Below are positions 56,194 through 64,000 of a stretch of DNA of 64,000 nt, piece by piece; the first letter of the stretch is position 1; each line of letters starts with the position of its first letter. The position numbers were made by a program, and so were the translations under genes. The notes under the pieces are model-generated. The model saw only the letters and a program-made list of their open reading frames with translations, did not search any database and had not been told where the DNA came from. Source of the DNA: Streptomyces catenulae (GTDB taxonomy: Bacteria > Actinomycetota > Actinomycetes > Streptomycetales > Streptomycetaceae); NCBI RefSeq assembly GCF_000718015.1, contig NZ_JODY01000032.1, forward strand, positions 8,087-72,086, in the 5' to 3' direction.

Positions 56194-56952
56194 ATGGTCC
56201 GCAGCACCGAACACACCGACGGCCACGGCCGGACCACGGGCAGCACACTGTCCGGTCTGGCCGTGGCCGTCGGCTGTCTCCTCTTCCTCGGCGGCTTCGT
56301 CTGGGCGGCGCTGCTGTACCGCCCCTACACGGTGCCGACCGACTCGATGTCCCCGACGATCGAGCCCGGCGCCCGGGTACTGGCCGAGAACGTCGACGGC
56401 TCCCGGGTGCGCCGCGGCGACGTCGTCGTCTTCCGGGACACCGTCTGGGGCGACGTCCCCATGGTCAAGCGGGTGGCCGGGGTCGGCGGTGACACCGTCG
56501 CCTGCTGCACCAAGGGGAAGCTGACGGTCAACGGCACCCCCGTCGACGAGCCGTACCTGCAGAACCCGAAGCTCGCCTCGCCCACCGGCTTCAGTGCCAA
56601 GGTCCCCGCCGGGCGCCTCTTCCTCCTCGGCGACCACCGCGGCGACTCCCTCGACTCCCGCTCCCACACCACCGACGGCGACGACGGAGCCGTCCCACGG
56701 GAGGCGGTTCTGGGCCGCGTCGACGCCCTGGCCTGGCCCATGAGCGGCATCGGCATGCTCGACCGCGCCGACGGGTTCGCCGCACTGCCCGGCGGCACCT
56801 CCGCGCCCGGCCCGCTGCGCCCGCTGACCGCCGCCGTCGTCGCCGGTGCCGTCCTCATCCTGGGCGGCGCCGCGTACGGGCCGCTCGCCGCCCGCCGCAA
56901 CCGGGCGGCGCAGGCGGCGCCCGTGGCCGACGCGGAGCGGGCCCATGGCTGA
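56194..56952 (+). CDS. lepB: Signal peptidase I (fourth of four)
   Basis: 252 residues from ATG 56194, seven bases after GGGAG; a GTG at 56140 would add 18 residues without a family match. Anchor (LSGLAVAVGCLLFLGGFVWAALLY), box B PTDSMSPTIEPGARVLAE, box C RRGDVVVFRD, box D MVKRVAGVGGDTVACC, box E GDHRGDSLDSRSH, and a C-terminal membrane helix (TAAVVAGAVLILGGAAYG). Position suggests sipZ (inference). The NUDIX gene starts 8 bases before its stop. Confidence 0.92.
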   Translation: MVRSTEHTDGHGRTTGSTLSGLAVAVGCLLFLGGFVWAALLYRPYTVPTDSMSPTIEPGARVLAENVDGSRVRRGDVVVFRDTVWGDVPMVKRVAGVGGDTVACCTKGKLTVNGTPVDEPYLQNPKLASPTGFSAKVPAGRLFLLGDHRGDSLDSRSHTTDGDDGAVPREAVLGRVDALAWPMSGIGMLDRADGFAALPGGTSAPGPLRPLTAAVVAGAVLILGGAAYGPLAARRNRAAQAAPVADAERAHG

Positions 56953-57457
56953 GACGACGGGGAACGGCGGGCCCGTGGAAGTACGCCAGGTGTCCCGCGT
57001 CATCCTCCTCGACCCGGACGACCGCATCCTCCTGCTGCACGGCTTCGAACCGGCGCAGCCGGAGCGGACCTGGTGGTTCACGCCCGGCGGCGGTCTGGAG
57101 GGCGCCGAGACCCATGAGGAGGCCGCGCTGCGGGAGCTGGCCGAGGAGACCGGGATCACCGGCGCGACCCTCGGCCCGGTGCTCTGGCAGCGCCGCTGTT
57201 CCTTCCCGTTCGACGGTCGCCGCTGGGAGCAGGACGAGTGGTACTACCTGGCCCGCACGGAGCACACCGCGACCGACACCCGGGGCCAGACGGACCTGGA
57301 GCGGCGCAGCGTATCGGGGCTGAGGTGGTGGACCGTGGCGGAACTGTCGGCGACCCATGAGACGGTGTACCCGACCAGACTTGCCGGGCTGCTGCGCACG
57401 CTGCTCGACGAAGGGCCCCCGAGTGCGCCGCTGGCCCTGGAGACCGAGCGGGCCTGA
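56945..57457 (+). CDS. NUDIX hydrolase
   Basis: 170 residues. The Nudix box GGGLEGAETHEEAALRELAEETGI (GX5EX7REUXEEXGU) is complete at residue ~48, so it hydrolyses a nucleoside diphosphate linked to another moiety with Mg2+. The preceding strand WWFTPGGG and the C-terminal LRWWTVAEL are typical. Substrate unknown. It overlaps the fourth signal peptidase gene by 8 bases and is cotranscribed with the cluster. Confidence 0.93.
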   Translation: MAETTGNGGPVEVRQVSRVILLDPDDRILLLHGFEPAQPERTWWFTPGGGLEGAETHEEAALRELAEETGITGATLGPVLWQRRCSFPFDGRRWEQDEWYYLARTEHTATDTRGQTDLERRSVSGLRWWTVAELSATHETVYPTRLAGLLRTLLDEGPPSAPLALETERA

Positions 57458-57495
57458 CGCACAATAGGGGCACGCACGGCTGAAGGGGATCTGCC

Positions 57496-57804
57496 ATGAG
57501 CGCCGAGGACCTCGAAAAGTACGAGACCGAGATGGAGCTGAAGCTCTACCGGGAGTACCGCGACGTCGTCGGGCTGTTCAAATACGTGATCGAGACCGAG
57601 CGTCGTTTCTACCTCACCAACGACTACGAGATGCAGGTGCACTCCGTTCAGGGTGAGGTCTTCTTCGAGGTCTCGATGGCCGATGCCTGGGTGTGGGACA
57701 TGTACCGCCCGGCCCGCTTCGTCAAGCAGGTCCGCGTTCTGACCTTCAAGGACGTGAACATCGAAGAGCTGAACAAGAGCGATCTGGATCTTCCGGGGAG
57801 CTGA
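57496..57804 (+). CDS. DUF2469 protein
   Basis: 102 residues, with AAGGGGA upstream of the ATG. MSAEDLEKYETEMELKLYREYRDVV and YVIETERRFYLTNDYEMQVHS... FFEVSMADAWVWDMYRPARF make it a clear member of DUF2469, a highly conserved actinobacterial family of unknown role that regularly sits between the signal peptidases and yraN. CACAAT at 57460-57465 is a -10 candidate. Acidic, soluble. Confidence 0.93.
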   Translation: MSAEDLEKYETEMELKLYREYRDVVGLFKYVIETERRFYLTNDYEMQVHSVQGEVFFEVSMADAWVWDMYRPARFVKQVRVLTFKDVNIEELNKSDLDLPGS

Positions 57805-58117
57805 GGGGGCGGGGCGGGCGCCTCGGGGGAGTGCCGTGGGGCGCGCGGCCTTGCCGCTTGTGGATGCGCGGGCCCCGGGTGTGCGGTGCCCGGGTGTGGC
57901 TGGGAACGCTGTGACCTGCGGGTGTGTGGCCGGGGCTGCGGGCTGTCGGTGGTGCGGTCGGTGGCGTGGAGACGTGATCGGGGCTGCCGGGGCGGTGTGA
58001 GGCGGGCGGCGTTGCCGCTCGTCCGGGTGGCCGGGTTATCCACAGCCGGGCGGTTATCCACCAAGATCCAATACCTTCGGCCCGAGACGTCACAGTCGGT
58101 GCCGGAGGTGGTACCGC
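57805..58117 (+). promoter_or_regulatory. 313-base gap with two DnaA-box-like sequences before yraN
   Basis: No gene supported; 57830-58020 is G- and T-rich on the plus strand. TTATCCACA (58036-58044) and TTATCCACC (58054-58062) match DnaA boxes and are 18 bases apart, 65-80 bases before yraN. GGAGGT at 58105-58110 is the yraN ribosome-binding site. Confidence 0.5.
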
Positions 58118-59038
58118 ATGAACGTCATGCAGCACGGATCGAGGAACGCCCCGCGAACGGTGCCGGGGAGCGGCGGACGGCCCGCGGCGGAGGCAGCCCG
58201 GGCGGCTGAGCCCGCGGGGCGTGCGCCGGTGGAGTCCGGGGCGGTGGTGCCGGAGGCTGTGGCCCGGACCGGCTCGGTGTCCGGTGCGCCGCCCGGCCCG
58301 AGGGACGAGGCGCGTTCGGAGGAGGCAGGCGGCGCCCTGCCGGGTCCGGGGCGAACTGTCCGTACCGCTTCGGCTTCCGGTGCGCCGCCCGGCCCGGGCG
58401 CCGGCCCGGCGGCTCGCGCCACCCCGCACCACCCGGGGGCGGACGTCCCGGGTTCCGCTTCCGTCGATACGTCGGAGCCGACTCCGGCCACCCGCTCCAC
58501 GGCCGCGGCGAGGCCGCCGGGAGCCACGGGCCGGGCCTCCGCCACCCGCCCGGGCGGCGACCGCGCACGTACCGGCCGTACGCGCCCCCGGAAACCGCGC
58601 GCCGCCGCCCCCGGGAGCCGCACCACCGGGGCCCGGGGACCGCGCGCGACACCCCGGCGTGCCTCTGCCGCACCGGCCACCACACCACGCCGTGCCCTGG
58701 GCCGGTACGGCGAGGACCTGGCGGTCCGCCGTCTCACCGCGAGCGGTATGTGCATCCTCGACCGCAACTGGCGCTGCCGCGAGGGCGAGATCGACATCGT
58801 CGCCACCGATGCCGACGCCCTCGTCATCTGCGAGGTCAAGACCCGCCGCGCCGGCGCCTACGAACACCCGATGGCCGCCGTCCGCCCCGACAAGACCCGC
58901 CGGTTGCGGCTCCTGGCGGAACGCTGGATGGAACGCCACGGCGGCCCGCCGCCGGGCGGCGTCCGCATCGACGTCATCGGCATCCTCCTCCCGGCCCGGG
59001 GCGCCCCGGTCGTCGAGCACGTCCGGGGGGTGGCGTGA
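58118..59038 (+). CDS. yraN: YraN-family endonuclease-like protein with long low-complexity front
   Basis: 306 residues; usual YraN proteins have about 120. The real domain is residues ~191-306: [43 protein letters not shown] (restriction-like Asp/Glu/Lys core), [28 protein letters not shown]. Residues 1-190 are Ala/Pro/Gly/Arg/Ser-rich, with SGAPPGP twice (a 21-base DNA repeat at 58280 and 58376). The ATG has a strong GGAGGT 7 bases upstream, so the long form is probably made. The order yraN-yifB-dprA is conserved. Confidence 0.88.
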   Translation: MNVMQHGSRNAPRTVPGSGGRPAAEAARAAEPAGRAPVESGAVVPEAVARTGSVSGAPPGPRDEARSEEAGGALPGPGRTVRTASASGAPPGPGAGPAARATPHHPGADVPGSASVDTSEPTPATRSTAAARPPGATGRASATRPGGDRARTGRTRPRKPRAAAPGSRTTGARGPRATPRRASAAPATTPRRALGRYGEDLAVRRLTASGMCILDRNWRCREGEIDIVATDADALVICEVKTRRAGAYEHPMAAVRPDKTRRLRLLAERWMERHGGPPPGGVRIDVIGILLPARGAPVVEHVRGVA

Positions 59039-59039
59039 G

Positions 59040-60716
59040 ATGGGATTCGCCCGCACCTGCTCCGTGGCGCTCGTCGGCGTCGAAGGCGTCGTCGTCGAGG
59101 TCCAGGCCGACCTCGAACCGGGCGTCGCCGCCTTCACCCTCGTCGGACTCCCCGACAAGAGCCTCGTCGAGGCGAAGGACCGGGTCCGCGCCGCCGTCGT
59201 GAACTCGGGCGCCGAGTGGCCGCAGAAGAAACTCACCGTCGGCCTCAGCCCGGCATCCGTCCCCAAGAGCGGCAGCGGCTTCGACCTCGCCGTCGCCTGT
59301 GCCGTCCTCGGGGCGGCCGAACGCCTCGACCCGCGGGAGCTGACCGATCTGATGATGATCGGCGAACTCGGGCTCGACGGCCGGGTCCGCCCCGTCCGCG
59401 GCGTGCTGCCCGCCGTCCTCGCCGCCGCCGAAGCCGGATACCGCACCGTCGTGGTCCCCGAATGCACCGCGGCCGAAGCCTCCCTCGTCCCCGGCGTCAC
59501 CGTCCTCGGCGTCCGCAGCCTGCGCCAACTCATCGCCCTCCTCGCCGACGAACCGGTCCCCGACGAGGAGGAGATCCCCCGGGAAGGCCGCCCCGACCCG
59601 CTGCTGGCCGGGCTCGCCGTCCCCGGCACCGGGATCGCCGCCGGTCTCCCCACCGGCGACCACGCCCCCGACCTCGCCGACGTCGCAGGTCAGCACGGTG
59701 CCCGCCGCGCCCTGGAGATCGCCGCGGCCGGACGCCACCACATCTTCCTCAAGGGCCCGCCCGGCGCGGGGAAGACCATGCTCGCCGAACGCCTCCCGGG
59801 CCTGCTGCCGCCCCTGACCCCCAAGGAATCCCTCGAAGTCACCGCCGTCCACTCCGTCGCCGGGACCCTCCCGCCCGGCCAACCGCTCGTCGAACGGCCG
59901 CCGTACTGCGCGCCCCACCACTCCGCCACGATGGCGTCCCTCGTCGGCGGCGGCACCGGACTGCCCCGCCCCGGAGCCGTCTCGCTCGCCCACCGCGGGG
60001 TGCTCTTCCTCGACGAGGCCGCCGAATGCAGCGCCCGCGTACTGGATGCCCTGCGCCAGCCCCTCGAAGCCGGTCATGTCGTGGTCGCCCGCGCCGCCGC
60101 CATGATGCGGATGCCCGCCCGCTTCCTCCTCGCCCTCGCGGCCAACCCCTGTCCCTGCGGGCGGCACGGCACCCCGGGAGGCGGCTGCGAATGCCGCCCG
60201 TCCTCCGTCCGCAGCTACCGCGCCCGCCTCTCCGGTCCCCTCATGGACCGCGTCGACCTGCGCGTCACCGTCGAACCGGTCGCCCGCTCCGCCCTCGCCA
60301 CCCTGGAGACCGGCGCCGAAACCAGCGCCACCGTCGCCGCCCGGGTACGCGAGGCCCGCGCCCGCGCCGCCGCCCGCTACGCCGGGACACCCTGGACGAC
60401 CAACAGCGAGGTGCCCGGCCACGAACTCCGCACCCGCTGGCACGCCCACCCCGGCGCGCTCGCCCAGGCCGAACGCGACCTGGAATCCGGCCTGCTCACC
60501 GCCCGTGGCCTCGACCGCGTCCTCCGCGTCGCCTGGACCGCCGCCGACCTCGCCGGACGCGACCGCCCCACGGCCGAGGACGTCGCCACGGCCCTCGAAC
60601 TCCGCACCGGCGTCCAACGCGGCATCCCCGCACCGCCGCCCGCCCGCCGACGCCCCCGCCCGGACGGAAAACAGCTCCGCCGCGCCGCCCCCGACCCGGC
60701 CCAGGTGACGCCATGA
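59040..60716 (+). CDS. comM: YifB/ComM-family Mg chelatase-like AAA ATPase
   Basis: 558 residues, starting 1 base after yraN. N-terminal Lon-like domain (~1-180: GFARTCSVALVGVEGVVVEVQADLEPG, VGLPDKSLVEAKDRVRAAV), AAA+ core with Walker A LKGPPGAGKTMLAERLPGLL and Walker B HRGVLFLDEAAE, zinc-type Cys set CPCGRHGTPGGGCECRP, and a C-terminal helical domain. ComM proteins promote branch migration in recombination during transformation. The neighbour dprA fits a recombination role. Confidence 0.94.
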   Translation: MGFARTCSVALVGVEGVVVEVQADLEPGVAAFTLVGLPDKSLVEAKDRVRAAVVNSGAEWPQKKLTVGLSPASVPKSGSGFDLAVACAVLGAAERLDPRELTDLMMIGELGLDGRVRPVRGVLPAVLAAAEAGYRTVVVPECTAAEASLVPGVTVLGVRSLRQLIALLADEPVPDEEEIPREGRPDPLLAGLAVPGTGIAAGLPTGDHAPDLADVAGQHGARRALEIAAAGRHHIFLKGPPGAGKTMLAERLPGLLPPLTPKESLEVTAVHSVAGTLPPGQPLVERPPYCAPHHSATMASLVGGGTGLPRPGAVSLAHRGVLFLDEAAECSARVLDALRQPLEAGHVVVARAAAMMRMPARFLLALAANPCPCGRHGTPGGGCECRPSSVRSYRARLSGPLMDRVDLRVTVEPVARSALATLETGAETSATVAARVREARARAAARYAGTPWTTNSEVPGHELRTRWHAHPGALAQAERDLESGLLTARGLDRVLRVAWTAADLAGRDRPTAEDVATALELRTGVQRGIPAPPPARRRPRPDGKQLRRAAPDPAQVTP

Positions 60717-61948
60717 CCACACCCCGGCCGCCCCACCGCCCCGCTGATGACGGCGCTCCAACTCCCCGAAGCGCCGCCCCCGACCCCGGACCACCGCCAC
60801 CGGTGCGCCCCACCCCGGAGCGCACCGCCCGCGCCGCCCTCAGCCGCATCATCGAACCGGGCGACCCCCGTGCCGGACGCTGGCTGCGCGAACTGGGCCC
60901 CGTAGCCCTCTGGCACGCCCTCACCGGCGACGGACCACCACCCACGGGCGCGAGCCGCACCGCACTCGACGGCCTGCGGCTGCGCGCCACCCGCGCCGAC
61001 CCCGCGGCCGACCTCACCACGGCAGCCGCCCTCGGGGCCCGGTTCCTCTGCCCCGGCGACGACGAATGGCCGCGCCAGCTCGACGACCTCGGCGACACCC
61101 GGCCCACCGGCCTCTGGGTGCGCGGCGACGCCAACCTCCGCCTGTGGGCGCTGCGTTCCGTCGCCCTCGTCGGCGCCCGCGCCTGCACCGAGTACGGTGC
61201 CCACCTCGCCGCCACCCTGGGCGCCGGGCTCGCCGACCGCGGCTGGACCGTCGTCTCCGGCGCCGCCTACGGCATCGACGGCGCCGCCCACCGGGGCACC
61301 CTCGCCGCAGGCGGCGCCACCCTCGCCGTCCTCGCCTGCGGTATCGACCGCGCCTACCCCGCAGGCCACACCGAACTGATCGACCGTATCGCCCAACAGG
61401 GCCTGGTTGTAGGAGAGTTACCACCTGGCGCGCACCCGACCCGGAGCCGATTCATCCAACGCAACCGCGTGATCGCCGCCCTCACCCGCGGCACCGTCGT
61501 CGTCGAAGCCGCCCTACGCAGCGGCTCCCTCGTCACCGCCCGCCGCGCACAGTCCCTGGGGCGCCTCACCATGGGCGTACCAGGCCCCGTCACCAGCGCA
61601 CTCTCCGCCGGTGTGCACCAACTCCTGCGCGGCGAGGCCACGGTGGTCACCTCCGCCGACGAGGTCGTCGAACACGCCGGTGCCATCGGCGACCTCGCAC
61701 CCGAACCACGCGGCCCGATCCTCGCCCGCGACCTCCTCGAACCGGCCGCCGCACGCGTCCTGGAGGCCCTGCCGCCCCGCGGCGCCGCCGCCCTCACCGA
61801 CATCGCCCGCGAATCCGGCCTCGCCCCGGACGTCACCCACAGCAAGCTTCACGAACTGAGCACGCTCGGATTCGTCCAGCGATCCGGTACACGCTGGGAG
61901 TTCGTCCGGCGCGACGACCCCGGAAGATCTCGGCGAGGCGGTACTTGA
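60713..61948 (+). CDS. dprA: DNA-processing protein DprA (Smf)
   Basis: 411 residues, overlapping the YifB stop by ATGA. Pro-rich front (~1-35), then a Rossmann-like DprA domain: FLCPGDDEWPRQLDDLGD, SVALVGARACTEYG, VVSGAAYGIDGAAHRGTLAAGG, HPTRSRFIQRNRVIAALTRG, VVVEAALRSGSLVTARRA, and a C-terminal winged helix (TDIARESGLAPDVTHSKLHELSTLGFV). It protects and loads RecA on single-stranded DNA. Codon 236 is TTA (61418-61420), the only in-frame TTA codon I found in the window's genes, so bldA tRNA may limit its translation. Confidence 0.95.
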   Translation: MTTPRPPHRPADDGAPTPRSAAPDPGPPPPVRPTPERTARAALSRIIEPGDPRAGRWLRELGPVALWHALTGDGPPPTGASRTALDGLRLRATRADPAADLTTAAALGARFLCPGDDEWPRQLDDLGDTRPTGLWVRGDANLRLWALRSVALVGARACTEYGAHLAATLGAGLADRGWTVVSGAAYGIDGAAHRGTLAAGGATLAVLACGIDRAYPAGHTELIDRIAQQGLVVGELPPGAHPTRSRFIQRNRVIAALTRGTVVVEAALRSGSLVTARRAQSLGRLTMGVPGPVTSALSAGVHQLLRGEATVVTSADEVVEHAGAIGDLAPEPRGPILARDLLEPAAARVLEALPPRGAAALTDIARESGLAPDVTHSKLHELSTLGFVQRSGTRWEFVRRDDPGRSRRGGT

Positions 61949-62305
61949 CCTGGCGCGAACGGGTGAAAAGGTGAGGACAAGAACGCCGAATCCATATTTG
62001 GCATGCTTCAGCAGGTCAAACCGAACCGCAGGGAGAGGCTGATGGGGCACACGGGACACCGGAGACCCCATCGGCCATGCCTCTCCGCCCGGCGTCCCGC
62101 CTTCCCGACGCGCCGCACGCAACGCCGGAATCACGCCGCGGTGTGCCGCGCACGGTAACCCTGGGGTGCGGGCAGCGGAACGTATCTGCGCACACCCGAA
62201 CCGCACTCCCTCGCACACAGCGACGCTTCAGTCACGCTACGCTCACACCCGACCAGCCCGCCCACCCATCCACCCGTGTCCCGGCAGAACGGCTCAAGGC
62301 GACGA
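61949..62305 (+). promoter_or_regulatory. 357-base region upstream of whiG
   Basis: No credible gene; composition is mixed and includes a less GC-rich patch near 61990-62030. TACGCT at 62238-62243 is a -10 candidate with no good -35. The whiG ATG follows CGACGA and no clear Shine-Dalgarno sequence. Confidence 0.35.
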
Positions 62306-63142
62306 ATGCCCCAGCACACCTCCGGTTCTGACCGCGCGGCAGTACCACCTGCCGCGCGCGCCGGCGTGCGCCCCGCCGCCCCCAGCGCGCTCGACGATCT
62401 GTGGCGTTCCTACAAGCGAACCGGCGACGAACGCCTGCGGGAGCAGCTGATCCTGCACTACTCCCCCCTCGTCAAATACGTCGCCGGACGCGTCAGCGTC
62501 GGCCTGCCCTCCAACGTCGAACAGGCCGACTTCGTCTCCTCCGGAGTCTTCGGACTCATCGACGCCATCGAGAAGTTCGAGCCTGAACGCTCCATCAAAT
62601 TCGAGACCTACGCGATCACCCGCATCCGCGGCGCGATGATCGACGAACTCCGCGCACTCGACTGGATCCCCCGCTCCGTACGCCAGAAGGCCCGCGCCGT
62701 CGAACGCGCCTACGCGACCCTCGAAGCCCAGCTGCGCCGCACCCCCTCGGAGTCCGAGGTCGCCCGCGAGATGGACATCTCCCTCGAAGACCTCCACGGC
62801 GTCTTCAGCCAGCTCTCCCTGGCCAACGTCGTCGCCCTCGAAGAACTCCTGCACGCCGGGGGAGAAGGCGGCGAACGCCTCAGCCTGATGGACACGCTGG
62901 AGGACACCGCCGCCGACAACCCCGTCGAGATCGCCGAGGACCGCGAACTGCGACGGCTGCTCGCCCGCGCCATCAACACCCTGCCCGACCGCGAGAAGAC
63001 GGTCGTCACCCTCTACTACTACGAGGGCCTGACCCTCGCCGAGATCGGCAACGTCCTCGGCGTCACCGAAAGCCGCGTCAGCCAGATCCACACCAAGTCC
63101 GTCCTCCAACTGCGGGCCAAACTGGCCGACGCGGGACGGTGA
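62306..63142 (+). CDS. whiG: Sporulation sigma factor WhiG
   Basis: 278 residues. FliA-type sigma factor that commits aerial hyphae to sporulation. Region 2 at ~45-115 ([52 protein letters not shown]), region 3 and region 4 at ~215-270 ([41 protein letters not shown]). The front ~28 residues are Ala/Pro-rich. Its anti-sigma RsiG is not in the window. The final codons ADAGR-stop belong to the first unit of a 27-base repeat running past the gene. Confidence 0.97.
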   Translation: MPQHTSGSDRAAVPPAARAGVRPAAPSALDDLWRSYKRTGDERLREQLILHYSPLVKYVAGRVSVGLPSNVEQADFVSSGVFGLIDAIEKFEPERSIKFETYAITRIRGAMIDELRALDWIPRSVRQKARAVERAYATLEAQLRRTPSESEVAREMDISLEDLHGVFSQLSLANVVALEELLHAGGEGGERLSLMDTLEDTAADNPVEIAEDRELRRLLARAINTLPDREKTVVTLYYYEGLTLAEIGNVLGVTESRVSQIHTKSVLQLRAKLADAGR

Positions 63143-63223
63143 GCCGGACGAGCTGACGAGGGACGGTGTGCCGGACGAGCTGACGAGGGACGGTGTGCCG
63201 GACGGGCCGACGCGGGACGGGGC
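63116..63223 (+). repeat. 27-base repeats spanning the whiG 3' end
   Basis: Four 27-base units: 63116-63142 (ending in the whiG TGA), 63143-63169, 63170-63196 and 63197-63223. The second and third are identical; the first and fourth share the GCCGACGCGGGACGG block. The unit length and shared block indicate tandem duplication of the end of whiG. Confidence 0.8.
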
Positions 63224-63399
63224 GTCTGGACGTGGCGGAGTTGGGTATGGGGCGGACGATCCGTTGAGCCGTCCTCGGGTTGGTCGGGCGTGGTTCCGGT
63301 GCCGGGGGAGCCGTCGGGAGGCGGGGGCCGTACCCGCCCTCGTGGCGGTGCGCCCCGCCGTGGAGCCGACGCGGAGTGCCGCTCGGCGCCGCCCATCCG

Positions 63400-63405
63400 T
63401 AGAGT
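63400..63405 (+). promoter_or_regulatory. -10 element of an apparently leaderless TetR gene
   Basis: TAGAGT ends 6 bases before the GTG at 63412, with no ribosome-binding motif between. The upstream gap (63224-63399) is GC-rich with no gene. Confidence 0.4.
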
Positions 63406-63411
63406 GGTCGG

Positions 63412-63993
63412 GTGCCCAGGATTCGAGCGGCCTCAGTGGCCGAGCACCGAACAATGCAGCGCGGCGCCCTCTTGGACGCCGCCCGCACCCTGCTGTCCGA
63501 AGGCGGAACGGAAGCCCTGACCTTCCCCGCACTCGCCGAGCGCACCGGCCTCGCGCGGTCGTCCGTGTACGAATATTTCCGCTCCCGCGCCGCCGTCGTC
63601 GAAGAGCTCTGCGCCGTCGACTTCCCGGTATGGGCGGCGGAGGTCGAGGCGGCCATGGAACGCGCCGACACCGACGAAGCGAAGATCGAGGCATACGTAC
63701 GGAGCCAGCTCGCGCTGGTCGGCGACCGTCGGCACCGCGCGGTCGTCGCCATCTCCGCAGGCGAGCTGGATGCCGGGGCGCGGGAGAAGATCCGCGCCGC
63801 CCACGGCGGACTCGTCGCCATGATCGTGGAAGCGCTCGCCGGTCTCGGCCACACCGAGCCCCGTCTGGCCGCCATGCTCCTCCAGGGCGTCGTCGACGCC
63901 GCCGTCCGCCGCATCGAACTCGGCGCGGCGGAGGACCCCCAGGTCATCACGGAGGCGGCGGTTTCCATGGCGCTGCGGGGGGTGGGGGGCTGA
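63412..63993 (+). CDS. TetR/AcrR-family regulator
   Basis: 193 residues from GTG. N-terminal helix-turn-helix (GALLDAARTLLSEGGTEALTFPALAERTGLARSSVYEYFRSR) at ~17-63 and a helical ligand domain after it. No neighbour is divergent within the window, so the target is unknown. The stop is at 63993, just before the window end. A -10 hexamer 6 bases upstream suggests leaderless transcription. Confidence 0.92.
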   Translation: MPRIRAASVAEHRTMQRGALLDAARTLLSEGGTEALTFPALAERTGLARSSVYEYFRSRAAVVEELCAVDFPVWAAEVEAAMERADTDEAKIEAYVRSQLALVGDRRHRAVVAISAGELDAGAREKIRAAHGGLVAMIVEALAGLGHTEPRLAAMLLQGVVDAAVRRIELGAAEDPQVITEAAVSMALRGVGG

Positions 63994-64000
63994 GGAGGGG

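Noticed and set aside
62077..62331. Small frames between dprA and whiG
   Set aside because: Pro/Arg-rich, overlap in several frames, no ribosome-binding sites or family resemblance.

Overview
The window is high-GC (well above 70 percent by eye) actinobacterial chromosome, and gene content and order identify it as Streptomyces core chromosome. It runs from ndgR-leuCD through hupS, plsC-gpsA-ddl, thiL-thiD, recG, coaD, rncS-mutM, smc, ftsY, nsdA, amtB-glnK-glnD, ffh, rpsP-rimM-trmD-rplS and four signal peptidases to whiG. From memory this is the order of about SCO5552 to SCO5621 in S. coelicolor. GTG and TTG starts, ATGA/GTGA stop-start overlaps, hairpin terminators that mostly lack T-runs, and almost no TTA codons fit the same source. 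No rRNA, tRNA, CRISPR array, insertion sequence or prophage was seen.

Layout. 1-1183: a divergent MerR regulator and a DUF4188 gene with repeated operator half-sites between them. 1278-5729: NdgR regulator, its operator, leuCD, a small conserved gene, hupS and a small OB-like gene. 5490-9577: CofC (F420 synthesis), then PlsC, GpsA and Ddl for lipid and wall precursors. 9615-15417: a lipoprotein, a RAM-domain protein, thiL-thiD, metX-metY and rpmB. 15648-22152: DAK2 protein, recG, rsmD, coaD and a SepIVA-like coiled-coil protein. 22326-25044: DUF177, rpmF, RNase III and MutM. 25069-28664: accessory genes, including a regulator with two MerR domains, a CAP-domain protein and an acylphosphatase. 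28946-32626: smc.

32834-38683 is a more variable stretch: a GlcP-type sugar permease, a GlxA-type regulator divergent from a cupin, a luciferase-like oxidoreductase and an NCS1 permease. 39062-49664 holds ftsY, a Prim-Pol-like gene, nsdA, the amtB-glnK-glnD nitrogen operon and ffh, so both protein partners of the SRP pathway are here. 49942-57804 holds a SprT-like protein, the rpsP-khpA-rimM-trmD-rplS ribosome and tRNA cluster, four consecutive signal peptidase I genes, a NUDIX gene and DUF2469. 58118-61948 is yraN-yifB-dprA, followed by whiG and a TetR gene.

No wholly new gene system is evident; most genes are conserved housekeeping genes. The unusual signals are local: a 60-base tandem repeat coding for a Cys/Gly/Ser tail on GlnD; apparent non-standard starts (AUC for DUF177, CUG for metX); a leader hairpin that would hide the rplS start codon; a 27-base repeat grown out of the 3' end of whiG; a TTA codon in dprA; a CofC frame without a normal stop; a YraN with a 190-residue low-complexity front; several apparently leaderless genes; and several clear operators.
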